A DNA stretch of 64,000 nucleotides from Haloarcula pelagica (lineage in GTDB: Archaea > Halobacteriota > Halobacteria > Halobacteriales > Haloarculaceae), in contig NZ_CP126161.1 in assembly GCF_030127105.1 (NCBI RefSeq), positions 1,736,001 to 1,800,000 of the forward strand, in the 5' to 3' direction. Below, one piece after another: positions 36,164 through 43,381 of this stretch. A program made the position numbers and the translations under genes. The notes under the pieces were generated by a model. The model was not told where the DNA came from. It saw nothing but the letters and a program-made list of their open reading frames with translations, and searched no databases. The stretch's first letter is position 1. Each line of letters begins with the position of its first letter.

Positions 36164-37684
36164 TCACTCGAACCAGTCGACGAAACTGCTCGACAGCAGG
36201 GTGTCGCGCTGGTTGCGGATGTACTGGGCCTGCATCCCCCAGATCGCCTCGGCGAGCGGGACGTTCTCCTCGACGCGCCGGCGGACGAAGTCGTGTTTCC
36301 AGCGGGCGGGCGTCAGTCGGCGGTCGACCCGTTCGCGGAGCGGTCGGATGTACTCGTGGGCCTCCTCCGTCGAGAGCCCGCGCTGTTCGAGCCCGTCGCG
36401 GGCGAGTTCGAACAGTTCGCCGTAGATCTCGTCGGTCGCGGTAGTGCTTGCCCCGTTGGCCGTGATCCACTCGATGTCGGCCCGCAGACCGTCCTCGACG
36501 GCGGCGTAGAAGTTGTCCTGGGCGGTCTCCCAGTCCAGCGACTGGATCGGGTGCTCGAACCGCCGGAGACTCTCCATCAGCCCGGCGAAGACCGCCTCGA
36601 ACCCGATGGCGTCGGCAAGCGTCGGCTGTGCGGGCAGTGGCCGGAACTCGATCCGGGCGTTGGCCGCAGAGCGGGTCGCGCCCTCGAACACCGGCCGGAT
36701 CCACCGCCAGTACGAGCCGTGTTTGTGCCGGATGTGGACGAAGTCGTCGTCGAACCGACCGCCCGACTGGATGTCCATCGGGACGATGGTGTCGTCCTCG
36801 ACGATGTCGTCGATGGCGTCCTCGACGGTCTCGAAGTCCGGCGGGAAACAGACTTTCGGCGGTGTCGAGTCGCCGGCCGGCGGATTCAGAACGGACTCGA
36901 AGACGCCGATACGGTTCTCCATGTGCGCGTCGGCGACGATCTCTCGGTCGGGGGCGTCGTCGTAGAGATCAGGCGGGAAAAAGGGCGAGTTGACGCCGAG
37001 CGCGAGCAGGGGGCCCGCGACCCGGAGGGCGTAGCTGAAGTACTCGGGGAGATCGGGCGCGTGTGGGATCTGGTAGTGGGGCTGGATCGACGTGATGAGC
37101 GCCTCGGGCATCACCGTCGGCGCCGACAGGGAGACGTTGGGGGCGTCGAGTTCGAACGCGGCGGGGTACTCGGTGTTTGCCATCGTGTGGTACCGGACCG
37201 AGTCTGACATGTTCGTCCCGATGCGTACACTGTCGTGTTCGACGGCGTCACAGAGGTAGCTCCCGGCGGTCTCGCCGTTGGGCGGCACCGTCCACATCCC
37301 GTCGGAGACCAACCGGATCCCTTCGTTACCCAGCCGCTGCTGGGCGGGCATCAGCGACGCCTTCAGTTCGTTGCGCTGTGCGGCCAGCCCGTGGGAGTTC
37401 AGCGGCTGTGGGCTGGTCTGCATCTCGGCGTTGTGCAAGCCAAGTTCCTTCTCGAAACCGATGAGTTCCAGCAACTGACGGGGGACCCGGCGGAGCGCGT
37501 CGGTCCGATCGTCGACGGCGTACAGCTCCAGTTCCATCCCGACGATGGCTTCGGTGTTGTCGAAGGTGCCCGACCGGACCGCCTCCTTCAGGTGGGCGGC
37601 CTCCGCCCGGGCACGCTCGTTGAACGCTTCACCATCGACATCGAGCGCCTGCCGAACCTGCGCTGCCAGTTCCGAAGCCGACAT
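36164..37684 (-). CDS. glutamate-cysteine ligase family (GCS2) protein
   Basis: A 506-residue ATP-grasp-unrelated GCS2-type ligase. Near residue 48, VGMELELYAVDD is the GCS Glu-rich start, followed by HNAEMQTSPQPLN and the middle block NARIEFRPLPAQPTLADA. Haloarchaea make gamma-glutamylcysteine as their main thiol. This protein is longer than the standard haloarchaeal GshA (about 360 residues), so it may be a paralogue acting on a different amine or amino acid. ATG at 37684. Its 3' end lies 4 bp from the FMN reductase gene. Confidence 0.82.
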   Translation of the reverse strand: MSASELAAQVRQALDVDGEAFNERARAEAAHLKEAVRSGTFDNTEAIVGMELELYAVDDRTDALRRVPRQLLELIGFEKELGLHNAEMQTSPQPLNSHGLAAQRNELKASLMPAQQRLGNEGIRLVSDGMWTVPPNGETAGSYLCDAVEHDSVRIGTNMSDSVRYHTMANTEYPAAFELDAPNVSLSAPTVMPEALITSIQPHYQIPHAPDLPEYFSYALRVAGPLLALGVNSPFFPPDLYDDAPDREIVADAHMENRIGVFESVLNPPAGDSTPPKVCFPPDFETVEDAIDDIVEDDTIVPMDIQSGGRFDDDFVHIRHKHGSYWRWIRPVFEGATRSAANARIEFRPLPAQPTLADAIGFEAVFAGLMESLRRFEHPIQSLDWETAQDNFYAAVEDGLRADIEWITANGASTTATDEIYGELFELARDGLEQRGLSTEEAHEYIRPLRERVDRRLTPARWKHDFVRRRVEENVPLAEAIWGMQAQYIRNQRDTLLSSSFVDWFE

Positions 37685-37736
37685 ACAACGGGGTTGTCCG
37701 GGGGGACTATTAAGGGTGGTCCAGTAGCTCGTCCCT

Positions 37737-38306
37737 TCAGTCGCCGGTCCCGTCGCGGCTCGACTCCTCCAGGCGCCAGCGCTTCTCGACCTCCCGGTTG
37801 GCCAGGACGACGAGCGAGCCGTCCTCGACGCGCAGCCGGGTCTTCCGGAGTCCGATGGCAGTGATCCGACCCGTCACCGACGCCGTGTCGACGCGATACC
37901 CCTCGTTGAAATCCGGGTCCCGGAGGAGGTAGACCCCGGCGACCGTGTCCGCGATCATGTCCTGCAGTGCGAAGGCGACACCAAGCCCGATGAACCCGCT
38001 CGCGGTCCCCAGACTCGCCGCGACGTTCCCGAGTCCGACGATGTTCAACAGGACCAGCGCCGCACCGAACCACAGGAAGATGGCGATGACCGTCACGGTC
38101 AGGTCGACGACGAGCCGCTGGCTCGCGGGATAGACCCGCTCGAACACCGAGCGGGCGATCGTGAGAACGATTCTAATTCCCACGTAGGCGATAGCGAGAA
38201 ACAGCGTCCCGAGAACGATTTTCGGGATCGCGGCGGTGATGCCGTCGATCAGTTCCGTCCCGATAGCGGCGAGTTGCTCGCGGAACGACACGGCCTGAAT
38301 CAGCAT
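37737..38306 (-). CDS. small-conductance mechanosensitive channel (MscS family)
   Basis: A 189-residue MscS-type channel. Three hydrophobic helices (about 15-40, 62-85 and 88-118) lead into the beta domain with GNVAASLGTASGFIGLGVAFALQDMIADTVAGVYLL, the pore helix and its Gly/Ala-rich packing. It lacks the large C-terminal cage of E. coli MscS. Relieves osmotic stress by opening on membrane tension. ATG at 38306. Confidence 0.9.
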   Translation of the reverse strand: MLIQAVSFREQLAAIGTELIDGITAAIPKIVLGTLFLAIAYVGIRIVLTIARSVFERVYPASQRLVVDLTVTVIAIFLWFGAALVLLNIVGLGNVAASLGTASGFIGLGVAFALQDMIADTVAGVYLLRDPDFNEGYRVDTASVTGRITAIGLRKTRLRVEDGSLVVLANREVEKRWRLEESSRDGTGD

Positions 38307-38408
38307 ACGTCGCCCGTTTGCGACCCAGACAGTTAGTAACACACGCCACGGTCGGAATCGAACACATTCACCGGCTCCAGCGTCCGAATCCCCGTGGCTC
38401 CGGCCGAC

Positions 38409-38903
38409 TCACAACAGTTCGTCGATGTCGCTCATCGTCTCGTCCAGCGGGTCGCCCTGCCGTGTCGACAGCGCGCCCTCGACGGCGTCCCGGGCCGCCG
38501 GCAGCGGGTCGTGGGTCTCACAGTAGACCGCCAGTGCGAACTCGCGGTCGCCGAGTCCGGAGAGCGCCAGCGCGTCCGTCCGCGCAAGGGTGCCCGACAG
38601 CCAGTCCCGGACGATCTCACGCCCCTGTGGGCCGACGGGTGTGACCTGCTCGCCGAGCAGGTGGAGCGTCTTCGCCGCGGTGACCGGGGCGATCCCGGCC
38701 GCGTGACCGCTGGCGCCGACAGTTCGGCCGGCAGCGTAGGCCTCGACGACGGTCGCTGCGTCCGCGGGCGGACAGGGCAGCGCGGCCGCGACCGGAGTGA
38801 GCCGTTCGGCGAGCGTGGTGTCGGTGTCGTCGACGGCGGCGACGCCCTGGTCGCGCTGTCGCTCGGTGACCTCGATCCCGGCGGCGATGTCGGACAGCGC
38901 CAT
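38409..38903 (-). CDS. haloarchaeal protein of unknown function
   Basis: A 164-residue, Asp/Ala-rich, mostly helical protein. An ALPCPPADAATVVEAYAAGRTVGASGHAAGIAPVTAAKTLHLLGE block looks like a helix-turn-helix or MarR-like helical repeat, but I cannot name the family. ATG at 38903 with a correctly placed TATA box (minus-strand GGTTAAATTACT, 38924-38936). Divergent from tfb across a 174-bp region. Confidence 0.7.
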   Translation of the reverse strand: MALSDIAAGIEVTERQRDQGVAAVDDTDTTLAERLTPVAAALPCPPADAATVVEAYAAGRTVGASGHAAGIAPVTAAKTLHLLGEQVTPVGPQGREIVRDWLSGTLARTDALALSGLGDREFALAVYCETHDPLPAARDAVEGALSTRQGDPLDETMSDIDELL

Positions 38904-39077
38904 TTGTCTCACGTTCTCCCGAGAGTAATTTAACCCTGGCGACTCCCCGCCCCCAGCGCGTGGCGACCCCCAGGCACTACCTACCGGTTACCGGTCGGTA
39001 GTTCGGCCGTGAAAACGTCGATTTCGCGGCCTCGGATCGGTTTTTTAACCCCCCTATCGCCCGTAGGAAACGATACG
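38904..39077. promoter_or_regulatory. divergent regulatory region before tfb, with inverted repeat
   Basis: The 174 bp hold the minus-strand TATA box near 38930, the tfb TATA-like TTTTTTAACC at 39041-39050, and between them an inverted repeat at 38981-39001 (CTACCG ... CGGTAG) enclosing ACCGG-type halves. The repeat lies roughly midway between both promoters. Confidence 0.45.
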
Positions 39078-39938
39078 ATGAGTGCGACAGTGTCGAGTTG
39101 TCCGGAATGCGATAGCACGGTCGAACGAACCGGGGCAGAGACGGTCTGTTCCCACTGCGGGTTGGTCGTCGGCGAGGACGCCATCGACCGCGGCCCGGAG
39201 TGGCGCTCGTTCGACGACGACGACACCGAACGGGCGCGGACCGGCGCCCCGCTGACCTGCTCGCGTCACGACCGCGGACTGTCGACGGAGATCGGTCGAT
39301 CGACGCGGCTCAAGGGCCGGAAGCGCCGGCAACTGGCCCGACTGCGCCGGGAACACACCAGAGCACAGGTCAGTTCGAAACGGGAGCGCAACCAGATCTA
39401 CTCCTTCACCGAGATCCGGCGGATCGTCGGCGCGCTCGGACTCTCGGACGCGCTGCGGGATCGGGCGTGCGTGCTGTTCGAGTCCGCCCAGCAGGCGGAC
39501 CTACTACAGGGCCGGTCGCTTGAAGGGTTCGCGGCGGCGGTCGTCTACGCGACCTGTCGGACGGAGGGTGTCGCCCGGACCGTCGAGGAACTGTGTCGCG
39601 TCGCGAAGGCCGACGCCGACGAGTTGCGGGCGGCCTACGACGCCTTGAACCGGGACCTGGGGCTTCCGACCGGCCCGATCGACCCCCGGGAGTACGTCCC
39701 GCGGTTCGCGACGGAACTCGATGTCCCGGCGGCTGTCAGACAGTGTGCGGAGGACCTGGTCGGCGAGGCGCGGGAGCGAAACCTCGTCAGCGGCCGCAAC
39801 CCGGCAGGGGTCGCAGCGGCCTGTCTGTACACCGCGGGGCGCAGACACGACCTCGATCTCACGCAGGCCGAGGCGGCCGCGGTCGCCGACGTGACGCCGG
39901 TGACGCTTCGGGGAACCTACAGCGAGCTACAGCCGTAG
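39078..39938 (+). CDS. tfb: transcription initiation factor TFB (TFIIB)
   Basis: A 286-residue TFIIB homologue. The N-terminal zinc ribbon (CPECDST and CSHCGLVVGED) is followed by the B-finger region (GPEWRSFDDDDTERARTGAPLT). Two cyclin-like repeats follow, from about residue 100, including the box GRSLEGFAAAVVYATCRTE and the second repeat GRNPAGVAAACLYTAGRRHD. It loads RNA polymerase onto TBP-bound promoters. Haloarchaea usually have several TFBs with specialised regulons. Its end overlaps the convergent MinD gene by 22 bp. Confidence 0.96.
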   Translation: MSATVSSCPECDSTVERTGAETVCSHCGLVVGEDAIDRGPEWRSFDDDDTERARTGAPLTCSRHDRGLSTEIGRSTRLKGRKRRQLARLRREHTRAQVSSKRERNQIYSFTEIRRIVGALGLSDALRDRACVLFESAQQADLLQGRSLEGFAAAVVYATCRTEGVARTVEELCRVAKADADELRAAYDALNRDLGLPTGPIDPREYVPRFATELDVPAAVRQCAEDLVGEARERNLVSGRNPAGVAAACLYTAGRRHDLDLTQAEAAAVADVTPVTLRGTYSELQP

Positions 39939-40582
39939 GCGGCGCTCGCGAGGGTCTCGAACGCTTCGGCGGCCGGGGAGTCCGGCGCCGTGTGACCGAC
40001 GGGGCGCCCGTGCTCGTGGGCCGTCGCCAGCCGGCCGCTCTCCGGGATCGTGACGACCGGCGCGCCGAACTGGTCGGCCAGATCGGCCGTTCGAGCGGTC
40101 CCCTGCACACGATTGAGGACGACACGACAGAGCCCGGTGTCGAGTTCCCGGGCCAGCGCCCGGACGCGGAGCGCGTCGGCGAGTGCCGCCCGGTCGGGGA
40201 CGGTGACCAGAACGGCGGCGTCGGCGACCGACAGCGGGAGTCCCACGTCTGCCTGAAGCCCGGCAGGCGAGTCGACGACGACCCAGCGGTAGGCCCGGTC
40301 GAGCCGCGAGAGCACGTCGGCGAGCGCGGTCGGGTCGGACGCCCGTGCCCCCGCGAGCGTTCGCCCGCAGGGCAACAGGGTGACCGGCCCGCTCTCGTCG
40401 ACGGCCGTCAGCGGGTCCGCGCGGCCGGCCAGGACATCGTGGAGGTCCGGCCCGCGCCGTTCCGGGAGGTCGGCCATCGCGAGGTCGCCGTCGACGACGA
40501 CACCGTCGAGCGCTGCCCCGAGGTTGTACGCGACCGTCGACTTCCCGACGCCGCCCTTGCCGCCGGTGACAGTCAGGATCAT
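39917..40582 (-). CDS. MinD/ParA-like ATPase
   Basis: A 221-residue deviant-Walker-A ATPase of the ParA/MinD superfamily. TGGKGGVGKSTVAYNLG gives the deviant P-loop, DGDLAMADLPE follows, and VVVDSPAGLQ is Walker B. It lacks a clear amphipathic C-terminal membrane helix. It is the last gene of the operon that starts at mcm, five genes upstream; the stop and start of its upstream neighbour overlap by 4 bp (ATGA). A role in chromosome or complex positioning is inference. Confidence 0.88.
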   Translation of the reverse strand: MILTVTGGKGGVGKSTVAYNLGAALDGVVVDGDLAMADLPERRGPDLHDVLAGRADPLTAVDESGPVTLLPCGRTLAGARASDPTALADVLSRLDRAYRWVVVDSPAGLQADVGLPLSVADAAVLVTVPDRAALADALRVRALARELDTGLCRVVLNRVQGTARTADLADQFGAPVVTIPESGRLATAHEHGRPVGHTAPDSPAAEAFETLASAAYGCSSL

Positions 40583-41256
40583 TCCACTCGGCCCGGTGGG
40601 TCCGCCAGCGTTCGACGGCGGTCCGCGAGCCGGTCGCCCCGTCTGGCGAGCTGTCGGAGCGCCCGCTCGTCGGGGAGCGCCGGCCGGCCGTCCTCGTCGG
40701 AAGAATCCGTCTCCACCGCTCTCCCGGCCTCGGACTGCTCACGTCGTTCGAGGCGCCGTTCCACGGCGTCCAGCCAGTCGGTCACTACCGATGGGAGGTC
40801 GCCGGGCGTCGCCAGCGGCGGGTCGTCACCCTCCACACCTGCCCCGGCTGTCGCCGGCTCGACGCCGGAGTCGGGGGCGTCGGGGATGTCCGCTGCGGGG
40901 ACGGCGTCGGCGGGTGGCGAGGGGTCGCCGAGGTCACAGACGATCGCCCCCGGTGTGGTTCGCTCGCCGACGGGCTGGGCGTCCGGAGCGGGGGTCGCCG
41001 CGCCGAGCCGCGCCGGCGGATCGGCCGGAGGTGCCTCGACGGCGTACCCCAGTGCGTGGTGCCCAGGGTCTACGACGCCCGCGAAGCCGTCGTCGGTCCA
41101 GCCCGGCACCGGACAGCCCTCACGTCGGGGCGGACGGACTGCGCCGTCGAGACAGTTGGTGACGGTGACGTGTGTCGGTTCCTCGGCGACGGTGACGCCG
41201 GCGGTCACCAGCGTCACCCCCTCGTGGTGTGTCCAGGAACACTCGATCGAGGCCAT
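40579..41256 (-). CDS. haloarchaeal protein of unknown function (mcm-minD operon)
   Basis: A 225-residue protein. A small N-terminal beta domain (residues 5-70, VTLVTAGVTVAEEPTHVTVTNCL) is followed by a Pro/Ala/Asp-rich disordered middle (about 75-150). A C-terminal helical segment is charged (VTDWLDAVERRLERREQ). I recognise no family. It is coupled to the MinD gene by a 4-bp overlap and lies 32 bp downstream of the coiled-coil gene. ATG at 41256. Confidence 0.7.
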   Translation of the reverse strand: MASIECSWTHHEGVTLVTAGVTVAEEPTHVTVTNCLDGAVRPPRREGCPVPGWTDDGFAGVVDPGHHALGYAVEAPPADPPARLGAATPAPDAQPVGERTTPGAIVCDLGDPSPPADAVPAADIPDAPDSGVEPATAGAGVEGDDPPLATPGDLPSVVTDWLDAVERRLERREQSEAGRAVETDSSDEDGRPALPDERALRQLARRGDRLADRRRTLADPPGRVE

Positions 41257-41288
41257 ACGCGCCCTGGTCCCGGCTTGGGTTCTAAACG

Positions 41289-42098
41289 TTAGCACCGGAC
41301 GACCGGAGCGTCGAGCCACGCCGCGGCGGCCGCGGGCGTCGTGAACCGGTCGACCGAGAGGACGACCGGGGCCGGCGTGCTGGCGACCCGGAGGACCGCC
41401 AAGGCAGCGGTCACCGGCTCCGCGTCGAAGGGGTCGGTCGGTGTCGGGCCGGGCGCGTCGGCGACGGCCGTCTCGAACGCCGGACGCAGTCGCTCGACCA
41501 GCGTGGCCCGGGCGGCCCGCTGGCGGTTGGCGAGTCGGTCTTCGAGGCGGCGGCGCTGGGCCAGGTGGTCGCGGTACGTCCGGAGTTCCTCGCGCCGGCG
41601 GCGGCGGCTCTGTTCGGCCGCGGTCCGCGCGGTCCGGCGCTCCGCGAGCGTCGCGGCGGCCGCTTCGAGGTCCGCACGCGCGTCCTCGGTGTCGGCGTCC
41701 AGCGCCTCGCGTGCCCGAACGCGGCCGCGGTGGACCCCGACCGACTCCTGCAGCGCGGCGAGGTCGTGCTCGGGGACGGCGTCGGCACGCGTCGTCCGGT
41801 CGGGGACCGCCGGCTCGATGTCGGCGAGACGCTCGCGCACCTCCTCGATCGCCCCGTCCTCGGGAGTCGTGTGGCCCGCCGATCTGGCCGCGGCGGCCAG
41901 GGCCGTCCGCGTCCGCAGTCCGAGGTCTGGGTGGACGTATCCGGCGGCGTCGTAGACGGCCGTCGGTTCGGGCGCGTCGACCGCCGGCAGACACCGCTCG
42001 CCCCGGACGGCTGCGGCGACAGTCCGGCCGTCGACCGACCGCGCCCGCAGATCGACGACACGTCCCTCGTAGGTCGTCGCCCCGACGGTGAGTCTCAC
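41289..42098 (-). CDS. coiled-coil haloarchaeal protein (mcm-minD operon)
   Basis: A 269-residue protein. An N-terminal beta part (MRLTVGATTYEGRVVDLRA, residues 1-45) is followed by a long helical region with heptads (about residues 85-210: EEVRERLADIE, then ATLAERRTARTAAEQSRRRRREEL). The C-terminal domain has a hydrophobic strand pattern (VVLSVDRFTTPAAAAAWLDAP). Function unknown. Starts at GTG and overlaps the preceding gene's stop by 4 bp (GTGA), so translation is coupled. Confidence 0.7.
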   Translation of the reverse strand: MRLTVGATTYEGRVVDLRARSVDGRTVAAAVRGERCLPAVDAPEPTAVYDAAGYVHPDLGLRTRTALAAAARSAGHTTPEDGAIEEVRERLADIEPAVPDRTTRADAVPEHDLAALQESVGVHRGRVRAREALDADTEDARADLEAAAATLAERRTARTAAEQSRRRRREELRTYRDHLAQRRRLEDRLANRQRAARATLVERLRPAFETAVADAPGPTPTDPFDAEPVTAALAVLRVASTPAPVVLSVDRFTTPAAAAAWLDAPVVRC

Positions 42099-42430
42099 AG
42101 CGGCTCCTCCCGCATCGAGGCCGGTGACGGGAGCGCTCGCCCCGACGCGAACCGCTCGTAGGGGACCGCGGGCTCCGCGCGGTCCTCGTATCGCCGGGCA
42201 GCCGTCCGGACGTGGTCGGGCGCGTCGGCCGGTTCGAACGGGCGGACCCGTTCCAGTTGCACGTCTACCCCGTGTTTCGCCTGGAGCCGGAGCGCCTGGA
42301 ACGCCCCGAACTCAGTCGCCGAGAGCAGTGCGGCCCGACCGAACCGCCGGACGACACAGCGGTCGTGTGCCCGACAGACGTTACGCAGGTCCCGGCGAGC
42401 CGCTCGCGAGTGGGTGACGACAAGCAACAT
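42095..42430 (-). CDS. haloarchaeal protein of unknown function (mcm-minD operon)
   Basis: A 111-residue basic-to-neutral protein starting LLVVTHSRAARRDLRNVCRAHDRC, with a compact hydrophobic beta strand near residue 2 and a polar tail. Several Arg and His residues could bind nucleic acid, but no motif supports it. It is the third gene after mcm in the operon. Confidence 0.65.
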   Translation of the reverse strand: MLLVVTHSRAARRDLRNVCRAHDRCVVRRFGRAALLSATEFGAFQALRLQAKHGVDVQLERVRPFEPADAPDHVRTAARRYEDRAEPAVPYERFASGRALPSPASMREEPL

Positions 42431-42472
42431 CGACCGTATTTTGTGGCCCCCAGGTGGAAAAATTCCGCGTTT

Positions 42473-43060
42473 TCACTCCTGCAACGTTTTCCGAGTGCGG
42501 ATCTCTCGGTCCCCGTCCCGGACGTAGACGGCGGCGTCGAACAGCGATGTCACCGCGTCGACCGTCTGGCTGTCGTGGGCGCTCGGGTCGAGGTGGAAGT
42601 GCGCTCGTGCGTCGGCCGCGTGGAGGTGGCCGACGACCGCGTGGAGGAACTCGTAGAGCGGTTCGAGTTCGACGTACTGGAGGACGGCCGTCAGGGAGTC
42701 GAAACAGACGACGACATCCTCACAGTCCGACAGCCGCTGGCTGAGTGTGATCCCCAGGCCGGTCAGGTCACTGGGTGTCGAGACGCTGTCGATGCTGACC
42801 GACGAGAGCGAGTCGGCCCCGGTGGGCGCCTCGCCGACGGCGATGACAGACAGCGACGCCGTCTCGATCGACGACGAGCGAACCGCCTCGACACACGCCG
42901 ACGGCGACCGCGTATAGGTGACCCACAGGACGCTCCCCGGCGGCTCCGGGGCCTGGAGCAACTCCGTACAGAGCCCGCCACCACCGGCGTGACCGCTCAT
43001 CGACGGGGCACAGAGCACCGTGTTCGTCGCCCCGTCGAGCCGCTCGGGAAGGTCACACAT
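42473..43060 (-). CDS. KaiC/RecA-like protein with degenerate P-loop (DUF7504-like; mcm-minD operon)
   Basis: A 195-residue RecA-fold-like protein. Where KaiC proteins carry a Walker A loop, this one has APSMSGHAGGGGLC without the GKT/S. The Walker B strand is kept (DVVVCFDSLTAVLQYVE), and VLWVTYTRSPSACVEAVRSS and AHFHLDPSAHDSQTV follow, as in haloarchaeal KaiC-like DUF7504 proteins. It is therefore probably a non-hydrolysing structural or regulatory member. ATG at 43060, 45 bp after the 91-residue gene. Confidence 0.7.
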   Translation of the reverse strand: MCDLPERLDGATNTVLCAPSMSGHAGGGGLCTELLQAPEPPGSVLWVTYTRSPSACVEAVRSSSIETASLSVIAVGEAPTGADSLSSVSIDSVSTPSDLTGLGITLSQRLSDCEDVVVCFDSLTAVLQYVELEPLYEFLHAVVGHLHAADARAHFHLDPSAHDSQTVDAVTSLFDAAVYVRDGDREIRTRKTLQE

Positions 43061-43105
43061 CGGTGTCGAGTCCTGATACGTCCTTCTGGTGTAAAACCAC
43101 TTTCA

Positions 43106-43381
43106 CTACCGTTCCACCGGGGTGACCTCGAAGGGGCCGGGCTCCCCCACGAGCGAGCGGATCCGGTCGCGTGCGGTGGGACGGTCCGTGGCCAGGACGA
43201 CCAAGCCGTCGGCCGGACCGTCCCCGTCGGCTCGGTAGGCTCGTAACTCGCCCTCGAAGTCCGTGGCGTAGGTACGCAAGACCCCGCGAACCTCCCGTTC
43301 GAGGTCCGCCAGCGAACAGTCGCCGTCCTCGAAGGTCGCAAGCGCCTCCTCGACGTTCCGGAGTGCGGAGATGCGGTCCAT
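43106..43381 (-). CDS. 91-residue protein coupled to mcm
   Basis: A small acidic protein (MDRISALRNVEEALATFEDGDCSLADLEREVRGVL at the start) with predicted helix then beta strands (GELRAYRADGDGPADGLVVLATDRPTARDRIRSL). Its ATG overlaps the mcm stop codon by one base (TAATG), so it is translated right after MCM. Function unknown; the coupling suggests an MCM-linked role. Confidence 0.75.
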   Translation of the reverse strand: MDRISALRNVEEALATFEDGDCSLADLEREVRGVLRTYATDFEGELRAYRADGDGPADGLVVLATDRPTARDRIRSLVGEPGPFEVTPVER

